DNA of 64,000 bases from UBA12202 sp002691725. GTDB lineage: Bacteria; Pseudomonadota; Alphaproteobacteria; Puniceispirillales; UBA1172. Both the position numbers and the translations under genes were made by a program. Position 1 is the first letter of the stretch; each line of letters begins with the position of its first letter. Below the pieces are notes generated by a model. It made no database searches and was not told the origin of the DNA. It worked only from the letters and a program-made list of their open reading frames with translations. Below are positions 18,131-27,342 of this stretch, piece after piece. The stretch covers positions 124,001-188,000 of the forward strand of contig CBFIAU010000004.1 of the NCBI GenBank assembly GCA_965660675.1, read 5' to 3'.

Positions 18131-19905
18131 GCTGGTTGTTGTGGCCGCATATCCGCAGGGTTAATGCCAGCAACTTCAACTGGCTTTTTCATTGCATCAC
18201 GGCGGAAAGGCTCACCCAATTCTTGATTGAGAATGACCTCAACAAAGGTCGTGACATTGTTGTTCATCTGATCATCAATGGCCGCCTTCAGCGCATTGGT
18301 GAGGTCTTCCATAGATGTCACACTAACCCCTTTCAGCCCACAGCCTTCGGCAACTTTGGCATAGCTGAGATGCGGATCAAGTTCCGTTCCAACAAAGTTA
18401 TTATCATACCATAAGGTTGTGTTGCGCTTTTCCGCGCCCCATTGATAATTGCGGAAAATGATCATGGTAATCGCGGGCCAGTCATCACGCCCACATGCGG
18501 TCATTTCATTCATAGAAATGCCAAAGGCACCATCACCAGCAAAGCCAACCACAGGCACATCCGGGCATCCAATTTTGGCGCCCAGAATTGCAGGAAAGCC
18601 ATATCCGCACGGACCAAAAAGCCCTGGCGCAAGATATTTCCTGCCGTCCTCAAAGCTGGGATAGGCATTACCGATAGCGCAGTTATTGCCAATATCAGAT
18701 GAGATAATGGCCTCTCTGGGGAGCGCTGATTGAATAGCACGCCATGCCATCCGCGGCGACATCCGATCAGGCTCTGTCTGGCGCGCATCAGCATTCCAGC
18801 TTGTCCCCGGATCATCATCCTCGTGATCAAGTGAGCTTAGCGTTTGCAGCCATGATGATTTCGCCATGTGAATAGCTGCTTTGCGATCAGCGCGATTGGT
18901 GTCTCCAGCATGGGCAGAAAGCGCATCCATAATGCCTGTTGTGACTTTTTTCGCATCGCCGCAAATACCGACCGTGACTTTCTTGGTCAGGCCAATGCGA
19001 TCAGGGTTCATGTCCACCTGAATAATTCTGGCGTCTTTCGGCCAATAATCAATGCCATATCCGGGCAAGGTTGAAAACGGATTAAGCCGCGTTCCTAATG
19101 CCAAAACAACATCTGCTTTCGCGATTAATTCCATTGCCGCGCGGGAGCCATTATAGCCAAGCGGCCCAACCCCCAGCTCATGACTGCCGGGGAAGCTGTC
19201 ATTATGCTGATAGCCAGATGCCACAGGCGCATCCAGCCGTTCTGCCAGTTTAGCAACTTCGGGGATAGCGCCGCTTAGAACAACGCCTGCGCCTGACAAG
19301 ATAACCGGAAATGATGCCTCAGATAAAAGATCAGCCGCTGCAACAATCGCATCAGCACCACCAGCAGGGCGCTCAAAGCGAACAATTGGCGGCATTTCAA
19401 TATCAATAACCTGCGTCCAGTAATCTCTTGGCATATTGATCTGCGCAGGCGCACTGGCGCGATGCGCTTGTTCAATAACACGGTTCAGCACCTCAGCAAC
19501 ACGTGACGGGTCACGCACTTCTTCTTGATAACACACCATATCTTCAAATAGCGCCATTTGTTCAACTTCTTGAAATCCACCTTGGCCAATCGTTTTGTTG
19601 GCGGCTTGCGGCGTCACCAGCAAAAGCGGAGTGTGGTTCCAATATGCGGTTTTGATGGCGGTAACAAAGTTCGTAATCCCTGGGCCATTCTGCGCGATAC
19701 ACATGGACATTTTGCCAGTCGCGCGGGTATAGCCATCAGCCATGATTCCACCATTATTTTCGTGAGCAACATCCCAAAAACGAATGCCAGCCTTAGGAAA
19801 TAAATCAGAAATAGGCATAAAAGCAGAGCCTATAATTCCAAAAGCTTGTTCTATTCCATGCATTTGTAGAACTTTTACAAATGCTTCTTCTGTGGTCATC
19901 TTCAT
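18127..19905 (-). CDS. xsc: Sulfoacetaldehyde acetyltransferase
   Basis: TPP enzyme that converts sulfoacetaldehyde plus phosphate into acetyl phosphate and sulfite, the central step in catabolism of taurine and other C2 sulfonates. The 592-residue sequence has the Xsc opening (KMTTEEAFVKVLQMHGIEQAFGIIGSAFMP), the characteristic GQGGFQEVEQM segment and the TPP motif from GDGAFGISMNE to NYQWGAEKRN. GAGGAACT precedes the start. Xsc usually sits beside pta or taurine genes; here it overlaps pyrC by four bases instead. Acetyl phosphate would need a Pta encoded elsewhere. Confidence 0.94.
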   Translation of the reverse strand: MKMTTEEAFVKVLQMHGIEQAFGIIGSAFMPISDLFPKAGIRFWDVAHENNGGIMADGYTRATGKMSMCIAQNGPGITNFVTAIKTAYWNHTPLLLVTPQAANKTIGQGGFQEVEQMALFEDMVCYQEEVRDPSRVAEVLNRVIEQAHRASAPAQINMPRDYWTQVIDIEMPPIVRFERPAGGADAIVAAADLLSEASFPVILSGAGVVLSGAIPEVAKLAERLDAPVASGYQHNDSFPGSHELGVGPLGYNGSRAAMELIAKADVVLALGTRLNPFSTLPGYGIDYWPKDARIIQVDMNPDRIGLTKKVTVGICGDAKKVTTGIMDALSAHAGDTNRADRKAAIHMAKSSWLQTLSSLDHEDDDPGTSWNADARQTEPDRMSPRMAWRAIQSALPREAIISSDIGNNCAIGNAYPSFEDGRKYLAPGLFGPCGYGFPAILGAKIGCPDVPVVGFAGDGAFGISMNEMTACGRDDWPAITMIIFRNYQWGAEKRNTTLWYDNNFVGTELDPHLSYAKVAEGCGLKGVSVTSMEDLTNALKAAIDDQMNNNVTTFVEVILNQELGEPFRRDAMKKPVEVAGINPADMRPQQPA

Positions 19906-20035
19906 AGCAGTTCCTCACATAGCGTGTTAAATTGTATATTCATTTACGACTAGCACCATTACCCTCTGCGATAAAGGCATATAAAGCAAAAATGCTATCG
20001 TGGACTTGAACTACTTATGGGCTATATCAGAAAAA

Positions 20036-20803
20036 ATGACAATCAAAAATCCGACACAAAATATTCATGCTTTTATCACTGGCGTATCATCAGGAATTGG
20101 CCGTGCGCTAGCCGAAAGGATGCTCGATCAAGGGATGCAGGTGTCCGGCATGGCAAGACGCGGGGAAGCGTTAAAATCCCTGGAAGATCAATATGATCAG
20201 TTTCTTGGTATCACAGATGATGTCGCCGATAGTAAAGCTGTTGCTAATGCGGTTAAGGCGGCGGAAAAACACTTTGGTGCGATCAATCAGGCGATATGTA
20301 ATGCTGGCATATATATCCCACAATCAGACTTGAGTATTGATCCTGCCGTATTCCGTCAGCAAATGGAGATCAATTACTTAGGTCAAGTCAATGTCCTTGC
20401 GGCAATACTGCCCCTTATGGAAGCAAGGCAAAGCGGGCATATTGTTCTGCTATCTTCGGTGGCTGGCTGGCGCGGCTTGCCACTTGCCGCCAGCTACGGC
20501 CCAACCAAGGCGGCCAGCATATCGCTTGCTGAATCGCTATATTTTTTCTGCCGCCAGAAGAATATCAAACTGCAAGTGATCTGCCCCGGATTTGTTGAGA
20601 CAGAGGCTACTGCCCAAAATACGTTTCGGATGCCCATGCTGATGACACCGCCCCAAGCCGCAAAAGCGATCATGAAGGGCATGCGGTCACCACGATTTAT
20701 GATCAGCTTTCCGTTTATGTTTGCCCTTAGTCTGAAAATCCTTCGGATTATGCCGCATGGCTTGTATTTTTGGCTGACCAAACGCATCACAGGACAGCCG
20801 TGA
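20036..20803 (+). CDS. Short-chain dehydrogenase/reductase
   Basis: NAD(P)-dependent oxidoreductase of classical SDR type: TGVSSGIGRAL cofactor loop at the N-terminus, NAG near residue 88, and the catalytic Ser, Tyr-x3-Lys in SSVAGWRGLPLAASYGPTKAA. A GTG at 20000 would add 12 residues; the ATG at 20036 puts the Rossmann strand at the usual distance. It is followed two bases later by a SnoaL-like gene and converges on the DUF3833-Cfa-DUF1365-FAD run, a gene set that often includes such an SDR. Substrate unknown. Confidence 0.88.
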   Translation: MTIKNPTQNIHAFITGVSSGIGRALAERMLDQGMQVSGMARRGEALKSLEDQYDQFLGITDDVADSKAVANAVKAAEKHFGAINQAICNAGIYIPQSDLSIDPAVFRQQMEINYLGQVNVLAAILPLMEARQSGHIVLLSSVAGWRGLPLAASYGPTKAASISLAESLYFFCRQKNIKLQVICPGFVETEATAQNTFRMPMLMTPPQAAKAIMKGMRSPRFMISFPFMFALSLKILRIMPHGLYFWLTKRITGQP

Positions 20804-20805
20804 TC

Positions 20806-21294
20806 ATGGCCGAAATCATGACAGATCAGGCAACGCCCAATCCAACTACGCCAAGACATGAGATTGCCCATGCGTATCGCAGCGCATTTGAGCAGCTGAC
20901 GCCTGACACACTCGATGATCTGATCAATTTAGCGGCACCAGATATTGTTTTCACCGATCCCTTTAATACAGCACATGGTAGAGATGAATTTCGCCGCGTC
21001 TTTCAGCATATGTTTGATACATGTGAGGCGCCTCAATTCACCGTTACCGAAATCGCGATTGGCAAGGCGGCGGTTTATATGCGCTGGGTCATGACTGGTC
21101 AGATAAAAGGCAAAACAGCGCTGGCGCTTAACCTCAATGGCATGTCTGAGCTGCATTTTGATGCAAATGGTCTCATCAAAAAGCATATCGACCATTGGGA
21201 TAGCGCCAGCCAGTTACTGCAACACTTGCCCTATATTGGGTGGATTACGCGGCGGATATTGCGACTGTTTCAGATCAAGATGCAAAAACGCTGA
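20806..21294 (+). CDS. SnoaL/NTF2-like protein
   Basis: A protein of about 160 residues with the cone-shaped NTF2-like fold pattern: an N-terminal helix (AYRSAFEQLTPDTLDDLINLAAPDI), VFTDPFNTAHGRDEFRRVFQHMF, then strands ending FDANGLIKKHIDHWD. Members are polyketide-cyclase or isomerase-like, or simply bind small hydrophobic molecules. It starts two bases after the SDR stop (ATG at 20806, or 20818), so the two are co-translated. It converges on the DUF3833 gene. No specific reaction can be named. Confidence 0.82.
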   Translation: MAEIMTDQATPNPTTPRHEIAHAYRSAFEQLTPDTLDDLINLAAPDIVFTDPFNTAHGRDEFRRVFQHMFDTCEAPQFTVTEIAIGKAAVYMRWVMTGQIKGKTALALNLNGMSELHFDANGLIKKHIDHWDSASQLLQHLPYIGWITRRILRLFQIKMQKR

Positions 21295-21300
21295 TAACCG

Positions 21301-21741
21301 CTATTTTTGCGGATGAAAGCTGATCAACACATCACCAACCCAGATGCCCCATTTTGTTAACCGCGCCCGATTGACAAGCACACCATCAGGCTGTTCCACC
21401 ATGACATCATCAAAGCGGATGTTAATCTTGCGCTTGCCAACAGGCAAGGCAAATTGATAGCGCCAGATCAGGGCATTGCCATCTATATATCCGGCAGCCT
21501 CACCAATAACGCCATCGGCCTTGCCGGTGAAGTGATGATCAGCTGTTTTTGTCACGATCCAGCGCCGGCTTTCTGTCTCACCATCATCATAAAGGAAATC
21601 TTCATCCAGAACGAAGCCATTGGCCTGCGGGGTTGCGACAATATCAACATCAAAGCGGCGGCGGATCACGCCTTTGCGGTCAATGAAACAGCCCGTTGCC
21701 TTAAATTGACCATCAAAATATTGGCAAGGATCAAAAGCCAC
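21301..21741 (-). CDS. DUF3833 family protein
   Basis: A 146-residue protein resembling DUF3833: FDGQFKATGCFIDRKGVIRRRF near the start, then DGETESRRW, GEAAGYIDGNALIWRYQFALP and DDVMVEQPDGVLVNRARLTKWGI. Family members are commonly exported lipoproteins; no signal or lipobox is present here, so this copy seems N-terminally short or cytoplasmic. The GTG start overlaps the TAG of the Cfa-like gene by one base. It is the last gene of the minus-strand lipid and FAD run. Function unknown. Confidence 0.82.
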   Translation of the reverse strand: MAFDPCQYFDGQFKATGCFIDRKGVIRRRFDVDIVATPQANGFVLDEDFLYDDGETESRRWIVTKTADHHFTGKADGVIGEAAGYIDGNALIWRYQFALPVGKRKINIRFDDVMVEQPDGVLVNRARLTKWGIWVGDVLISFHPQK

Positions 21742-22925
21742 TAGCTTAACTTTCGCTTTAACAGGACATGTTTGACATCAATATAGCCAGTGCGGAAGCC
21801 GCCTTCGCAATACATCAGATAAAGCTCCCACATGCGCTTAAACTTCTCATCAAATCCCATATCGGCAATATGCTCCCATGATTTCCAAAACTGATCCCGC
21901 CACATGGCTAATGTTTTAGCGTAATCAAGCCCGAAGCCGTCAACGGATTTAAGCTCAAGCCCTGTTTTATTGAAAATTGGATTGAGCAACGTCAAGGCTG
22001 GCAACATGCCGCCCGGGAAAATATAACGCTGAATAAAATCAGGCTCTGATCGGTAATAGTCATAATTCTCATCATTAATCGTGATCATCTGTATGACCGC
22101 TTTACCATCAGGCTTGAGGCTGTTTGACAGGGTTTGGAAATAAGATGGCCAGAACGCCTCACCAACTGCTTCAATCATTTCAATAGATACAATACTGTCA
22201 AACTTGCCCTTAATATCACGATAATCAAGCAGCTGAATATTGACCAAATGTGATAATCCAGCCTTATCAATACGCGCTTTCGCAAAATCATATTGCTCTT
22301 GTGAGATGGTGATAGCTGTTACCTCAGCCGCATATTCAGCGGCAGCATATTCAGCAAATCCGCCCCAGCCACATCCGACTTCCAGCACTTTGCTGCCTTT
22401 GCCAATGCCAGCAAGTTCAGCAACCCGCGCATATTTATTCTGCTGGGCCTTATAGAGATCATCAGCATTATTGCCGAAATATGCTGATGAATATGTCATG
22501 CTTTGATCAAGCCAAGTCGAATAAAACTGATTGCCTAGATCATAGTGATAGGAAATGTTACGGCGCGACCCTGTCTTATTGTTGCGATTACGCCAGTGCT
22601 GCCATTTCAGAAACATCTTACGAATAAAGCCAAAGCCTGCGCCTTTATCAATAACATCATGCTGAACAGATGCCAGCTCAATGACTTTGACCAAATTAGG
22701 GCTGCTGATATAGCCCATCATATAGGCCTCACAAAACCCCATTTGCGCATGTTTGAGGATCATGCTAATGGCGCGCCGATCATGGCAAATCAGCTCTGCT
22801 TCAGGGCCATCCATCTGCCCTTTGAAATGATGCGAAGCACCATCAGCCATGGTTAGTGTTAATGATCCTTTGCGGAGGCGGCTACATAATCGGATAAATA
22901 ACCAGTTTTGCAATCTTGATGTCAT
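21741..22925 (-). CDS. cfa: Cyclopropane-fatty-acyl-phospholipid synthase-like methyltransferase
   Basis: SAM-dependent methyltransferase of the Cfa/UfaM family, acting on double bonds of membrane phospholipid acyl chains. SISYHYDLGNQFY, the SMTYSSAYF segment, the SAM site VLEVGCGWGGFAEYAA and the FDSIVSIEMIEAVGE region are all typical; 394 residues is normal. With DUF1365 and the FAD oxidoreductase upstream it matches the gene set linked in Rhodobacter to singlet-oxygen response, including methylated furan fatty acid formation; which product is made here cannot be told. AAGGG precedes the ATG. Confidence 0.92.
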   Translation of the reverse strand: MTSRLQNWLFIRLCSRLRKGSLTLTMADGASHHFKGQMDGPEAELICHDRRAISMILKHAQMGFCEAYMMGYISSPNLVKVIELASVQHDVIDKGAGFGFIRKMFLKWQHWRNRNNKTGSRRNISYHYDLGNQFYSTWLDQSMTYSSAYFGNNADDLYKAQQNKYARVAELAGIGKGSKVLEVGCGWGGFAEYAAAEYAAEVTAITISQEQYDFAKARIDKAGLSHLVNIQLLDYRDIKGKFDSIVSIEMIEAVGEAFWPSYFQTLSNSLKPDGKAVIQMITINDENYDYYRSEPDFIQRYIFPGGMLPALTLLNPIFNKTGLELKSVDGFGLDYAKTLAMWRDQFWKSWEHIADMGFDEKFKRMWELYLMYCEGGFRTGYIDVKHVLLKRKLS

Positions 22926-22957
22926 CGCATTTAACCCTTAACCAAAATATCAGGATA

Positions 22958-23782
22958 TTATCTTGGTCTGTTTTTCTTCAATACAGTTTTCGACCATGGC
23001 TGTTCAGGCGGCACAGGTCTTGAGAAATAACGTACACGTTTCCACCAGAGTTTCAATGCCTCTACATGGATTGAAACAAAAGGTCGCATCGGCAACTGCC
23101 TCAAGCTGATAACATGCTTTAAGATACTAAGCCCTGTCAAAGGGGTTAATACGCCCCGCAAAACCGCTAGCAAGGCTGGCTTGTTATTGATGCTGTAAGC
23201 AACCATCACTTGCATTCTGGTTTTCGCATGCCGAAATGACAACTGATATTCGCCTTCAACAGGGAAAAAGGGCGATACATAAAACCGTTTTTCCGTCACA
23301 TGAACCGGCCGCGCGCCAGTAGTTTCTGCAGCATCTTCTGGGGCATGATCATGCGCAACATAGGTATGTTTTTCGCCAAAGGTATTGCTGACCTCATAGA
23401 CTGTCATGACAATCTGGTCAGAAGCATCACTCGCCACATAAACCGACAAGGGATTAAAGACTGCACCAAGTATTCGCGGAAAGGTCAGCAAGCGCACATG
23501 GGCAATTTTCGTCTCCGGGATAACCTCTGCTGCCAGCTCTCGAATATATTGCGCTAATGGCATGACATAGCGCCTCGCATGAAAATTAGGGCCGTAATCC
23601 TTTTCCCTAAAAGACAAAAGATTAAATCGGTTAACCGAAAATAACCAGCTGGCATGATTGGCCTCTGCCAGATCATCAAGGTCTATCCATAGCGACAGAC
23701 CTTTTCTTTTGAGGTAATGCGATGGCTTACCATAGCGCGTGTGAGAAATATCAGATAAGACCAGCATAACTGGTGACATCAT
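22958..23782 (-). CDS. DUF1365 domain protein
   Basis: A 274-residue DUF1365 protein. Family wording is clear: HTRYGKPSHYLKRKGLSLWIDLDDL, NRFNLLSFREKDYGP, LLTFPRILGAVFNPLSVYVA, EVSNTFGEKHTYV and the KRFYVSPFFPVEGEYQ segment. Its biochemical role is not established. It almost always lies between an FAD-dependent oxidoreductase and a Cfa-like methyltransferase, as here; its start overlaps the FAD gene by four bases, so a shared pathway on membrane fatty acids is likely. Confidence 0.9.
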   Translation of the reverse strand: MMSPVMLVLSDISHTRYGKPSHYLKRKGLSLWIDLDDLAEANHASWLFSVNRFNLLSFREKDYGPNFHARRYVMPLAQYIRELAAEVIPETKIAHVRLLTFPRILGAVFNPLSVYVASDASDQIVMTVYEVSNTFGEKHTYVAHDHAPEDAAETTGARPVHVTEKRFYVSPFFPVEGEYQLSFRHAKTRMQVMVAYSINNKPALLAVLRGVLTPLTGLSILKHVISLRQLPMRPFVSIHVEALKLWWKRVRYFSRPVPPEQPWSKTVLKKNRPR

Positions 23783-25131
23783 TGTGCCGGAACCTCTGTC
23801 GGATGCATGAATGGCATATCGTCAAAATCGGCCTCTGTCGGGCTTGGCCACGGAATATCAAAGCCCATCGCCTTAGCCACTTTTACCGCCGATGCCATCC
23901 CATCTTCATGAAACCCATAGCCTGTCCAGGCACCACAGAAATATAAGCCATTTTGCCCTTGCACGCGCGGCAATTTGTTTTGCGCTGTCATGGCTTTCTG
24001 ATCAAATACCGGATGATCATATGAAATTTGCGCATGGCATTTATCCTCAGCAATGGGATCAATCGGATTGAGGGTAACAAACATAGGTTGATCAGCCTGA
24101 ATATTCTGCAATTTATTCATCCAGTAAGTAACAGATTGATCATATGTTTTGCCTTTTTCTGCATGTCTTTTTTCTGCATGCCCTGTTTCGGTTCTTCCTG
24201 TTCGGTAATTCCACGATGCCCATAAGCGCCGACGTTTTGGCATTTGGCGAATATCACTATGCAAAATTGCCATGTTTGGTTGAAAATCAAAAGCACCAAG
24301 AATATCGCGTTCCGCATCAGTCGCATCACTGATCATTGCCAGTGATTGATCAGCATGTGCCGCCATTACCACACGATCATACCATACATCGCCCTCACCG
24401 GCGATAGACAGCATAACGCCGCCTGCCTGCCGCCTTAGCCCGGTGATGTGAACCCCTGTCCGCACAGGCTTTTTCAAGAGTGATAAAATACGCTGAACAT
24501 ATTGCCGTGAGCCGCCCGATACGGTGCGCCAACGTGGACGGCCAGTGAAATCAAGCAATTGATGATTTTCCATAAATGCCATGAAAGACCTTGCCGGAAA
24601 TTGCAGCATTGTGTCCGCAGGACAAGACCAGATCGCCGCCCCTAATGGCAATAAATGATAATTCACGAAAGCATTTGAAAACCGCATCCGGGCAATGAAA
24701 TCGGCAAGCGTTTCATCCGCCGCGCCCGCATGAACCGCCGCCATACCTTGACGATAAAACCGCATCAGATCAGACACCATCTGCCAATATGATGGCCGCA
24801 AGAGATTACTGGGCTGACCAAATAATCCCTTGGCTGAGCCTTCATACTCAATGCGCCCACGGTCTAGTGATAAGGCAAAGGACATATCACTGGCTTCGCT
24901 TGGAACATTCAGATAGTCCAGCATTCCGATTAAATTTGGATAGCGTTTGGGATTAAAAACGATGAAACCTGTATCAACAGGTATAGTGCCATATTCAGTT
25001 TCAACATCAACAGTATTACTGTGACCGCCGATACGCGTGTCTTTTTCAAAGACATCTACATCTGCGGCTTTATCCATAATAAGGGCGGAAGCAAGACCAG
25101 ATACACCAGAACCAATAACAGCTATTCGCAT
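23779..25131 (-). CDS. FAD-dependent oxidoreductase of the DUF1365/Cfa cluster
   Basis: A 450-residue amine-oxidase-type flavoprotein. IAVIGSGVSGLASALIM is the FAD fold and FEKDTRIGGHSNTVDV the GG motif; GLYFCGAWTGYGFHEDGMASAVKVA near the C-terminus is the second FAD-contact segment. Close family members lie next to DUF1365 and Cfa genes and have been tied to fatty-acid desaturation or modification. A 15-base in-frame duplication at 24155-24184 gives HAEKR/HAEKG, apparently an insertion in a loop. It follows the photolyase gene by 59 bases on the same strand. Confidence 0.9.
   Translation of the reverse strand: MRIAVIGSGVSGLASALIMDKAADVDVFEKDTRIGGHSNTVDVETEYGTIPVDTGFIVFNPKRYPNLIGMLDYLNVPSEASDMSFALSLDRGRIEYEGSAKGLFGQPSNLLRPSYWQMVSDLMRFYRQGMAAVHAGAADETLADFIARMRFSNAFVNYHLLPLGAAIWSCPADTMLQFPARSFMAFMENHQLLDFTGRPRWRTVSGGSRQYVQRILSLLKKPVRTGVHITGLRRQAGGVMLSIAGEGDVWYDRVVMAAHADQSLAMISDATDAERDILGAFDFQPNMAILHSDIRQMPKRRRLWASWNYRTGRTETGHAEKRHAEKGKTYDQSVTYWMNKLQNIQADQPMFVTLNPIDPIAEDKCHAQISYDHPVFDQKAMTAQNKLPRVQGQNGLYFCGAWTGYGFHEDGMASAVKVAKAMGFDIPWPSPTEADFDDMPFMHPTEVPAQ
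24155..24184. repeat. In-frame tandem duplication in the FAD oxidoreductase gene, 15 bp x2
   Basis: TTTTCTGCATGTCTT followed directly by TTTTCTGCATGCCCT, encoding two HAEK(R/G) copies. The frame is kept. Confidence 0.75.
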
Positions 25132-25190
25132 GACACCATAATCACTCTCTATGCTAATGAACTAGGTCAGATAACCGAATTGGAAAGCCA

Positions 25191-26624
25191 TTAAGATGCT
25201 TTTATTTTCTCATAAGCATCAAGGGCTTTCTGTCGTGCGGATGCGTGATCAACCAAACCATAGGGATAGGTTTTGCCGAGCGTGATCCCTGCTGCCTCAA
25301 CTAGTGCTGGCGGCGCCGAAGATGGGTCAAACAACATATCATCAGACAGCCCGTTCAATTCCGGCAACCAGCGCCGAACATATCGAGAGGCATCGAATTT
25401 TAAGCCTTGGGTGATCGGATTAAAAATCCGGAAATACGGCGACGCATCAGCCCCAGACCCGGCAACCCATTGCCAGCCTGCGCTATTGGAAGCAAGGTCA
25501 GCGTCTACCAATGTATCAAAAAACCAATCCTCGCCTTCTTGCCACGGGATCAACAAATGTTTGGTGAGAAAGGACGCGGTAATCATTCTTATCCGATTAT
25601 GCATCCAGCCTGTTGCGTATAATTCGCGCATACCAGCATCAACAAGCGGATAACCTGTCTCCCCCCTTTTCCATGCTGTTAGCAGATGATCGTAATTATC
25701 GACCCATGGGAAGCGCGAAAACGCCGCTTTCAATGGTGCTTCGGGCATATCAGGGCGTTGATCTAGCAATTCATAGGAAAACTCACGCCACACAACTTCT
25801 GATATAAAATGCTCAGCGCCGCGATTATCATCAAGATCAGTAACCGCCTCAACAGCATTCAATATCTGCAGGGGTGAGATTTCGCCAAAATGCAAATATG
25901 GCGATAACCGTGACGTCGCTTCCAGAGACGGAAAATCGCGCAGGCTTTTATAATCATCCATCGCATGATCAATAAAGCGTGACAGCATCACTTGCGCCTT
26001 TTGCTCACCCGGCGTCCAATGCTCAATCAGCGTTTTATGCCAGCCTGTGCGGTGGTCAACTAATTCGAGCGCCTCGCAAGTTAGGCTGTCTGGCCATTGC
26101 GCTGGCGCCATGATATGATCAGGCCGTGGGGCTATCGGCCGATATCGCCCTAGCCGATAGAGGCTTTTCTTAAATGGCGTAAAGACCCGCATTCTTTCGC
26201 CCATTTTAGACAGCGCTGAGCCCGGCGGCCATAGCAAGACCCCTTCGCTATGATGAAAGCCGATGCCTTCTGATGTCAGACGAGACGCCAGGCTTTGCTG
26301 CATCTGCCGTGACCATGGTTCGTGGTGAGTATGGGCATAAACATCACTGATCGCATGGGTTTTCGCCAGCGCAGGTATCACCTCATCGGCGCGCCCAGCC
26401 GCCAGAATTAATTGTGACCCAAGCGCCCGTAAATCCGCATCAAGGGCGCGTAATGACTGATCAAGCCACCACTTGCTCGCGCCACCAGCCGCCCATTTTC
26501 CCGGGGTTTTCGCATCATGCACATAAATTGGAATAACCGGCTTGCCGCTAGCAATCGCAGCGGTTAGCGCCGGATGATCGGATAAACGCAGATCCTGATG
26601 AAACCAGCATAATACAGCTGACAT
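25191..26624 (-). CDS. phrB: Deoxyribodipyrimidine photo-lyase
   Basis: Light-driven repair of cyclobutane pyrimidine dimers. The antenna domain opens with AVLCWFHQDLRLSDHPAL; the FAD domain shows SRLSPYLHFGEISP, WREFSYELL, the GYPLVDAGMRELYATGWMHNRIRM stretch and DADLASNSAGWQWVAGSGADASPYFRIFNP. 477 residues, class I CPD photolyase type (a cryptochrome is less likely given the full set). GAGGC precedes the ATG. It sits 13 bases after pdeM and upstream of the FAD/DUF1365/Cfa run, so direct repair and membrane modification appear to be transcribed together. Confidence 0.95.
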   Translation of the reverse strand: MSAVLCWFHQDLRLSDHPALTAAIASGKPVIPIYVHDAKTPGKWAAGGASKWWLDQSLRALDADLRALGSQLILAAGRADEVIPALAKTHAISDVYAHTHHEPWSRQMQQSLASRLTSEGIGFHHSEGVLLWPPGSALSKMGERMRVFTPFKKSLYRLGRYRPIAPRPDHIMAPAQWPDSLTCEALELVDHRTGWHKTLIEHWTPGEQKAQVMLSRFIDHAMDDYKSLRDFPSLEATSRLSPYLHFGEISPLQILNAVEAVTDLDDNRGAEHFISEVVWREFSYELLDQRPDMPEAPLKAAFSRFPWVDNYDHLLTAWKRGETGYPLVDAGMRELYATGWMHNRIRMITASFLTKHLLIPWQEGEDWFFDTLVDADLASNSAGWQWVAGSGADASPYFRIFNPITQGLKFDASRYVRRWLPELNGLSDDMLFDPSSAPPALVEAAGITLGKTYPYGLVDHASARQKALDAYEKIKAS

Positions 26625-26637
26625 TATAGCCTCTTTC

Positions 26638-27342
26638 TCATGTTTTGCTCTTTATTTGAGAATAGGCGTAGCGATAGATACGGCAAGCGTGACAGAAAAA
26701 TATTTCCATATCAGCATCATGAAAGGGCTTAAGCGCCGGATGTTCAATATATAATCCGCCTGTATAAGCGCCAAAGGCTGGCATGATGAGCCGCCGGTCT
26801 GTCGCCATGAAACATCGTCCTGTTATGCGCCGCGCGCGTGTTGCCAATCTTGCCTTTGGGTGGAAATGGCCAGATATCTCAATCAGCTTTGCCGTCTTTT
26901 TTCGCGGCAAGACCCCGGCTTCATGACGAAATATCACATTGCCAAGGGTTAATTCATGATGCACAGAACCCGACAGAAAATCAGGCAAATCAGGATCATG
27001 ATTGCCAGTAATCCAGATACCCTGACGCCCTGATAGCATCACATTGAGCGCGTCACGATGCCGATCAGGCAGGCTTGCCGCCATATGACTTCGGTGGAAA
27101 CTATCTCCTAAAAACACAATGCGGTCGGGATTATCACGGGCAATCGCTGCTTGCATGGCGGCTAAGGTTGTGTCCGTATCCATTTCAGGCAGAGGCGTAT
27201 GACCAGCCATGGCACGGCCCTTTTCCAGATGCAAGTCTGAGAACACCAATAGCCTCTCATGTGAGATAAATAATGAGCCATCAGCATAGGCTAGCATGGG
27301 GATACCAGCACGAGTAAAAGAGCAAAATGAGGTGACGGTCAT
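26638..27342 (-). CDS. pdeM: Ligase-associated DNA damage response endonuclease PdeM
   Basis: Calcineurin-like metallophosphoesterase of 234 residues: VFSDLHLEKGRAMA, FLGDSFHR, ITGNHDPDLP, HEAG and ISGHFHPKA give all metal ligands. This form belongs to the four-gene Lhr-Core / exonuclease / ligase / phosphoesterase set known from Pseudomonas, thought to process damaged DNA or RNA-containing ends. Its start overlaps the helicase stop by four bases. The C-terminus has cysteine- and histidine-containing FFCHACRIYRY, not usual for the family as I remember it. Confidence 0.92.
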   Translation of the reverse strand: MTVTSFCSFTRAGIPMLAYADGSLFISHERLLVFSDLHLEKGRAMAGHTPLPEMDTDTTLAAMQAAIARDNPDRIVFLGDSFHRSHMAASLPDRHRDALNVMLSGRQGIWITGNHDPDLPDFLSGSVHHELTLGNVIFRHEAGVLPRKKTAKLIEISGHFHPKARLATRARRITGRCFMATDRRLIMPAFGAYTGGLYIEHPALKPFHDADMEIFFCHACRIYRYAYSQIKSKT

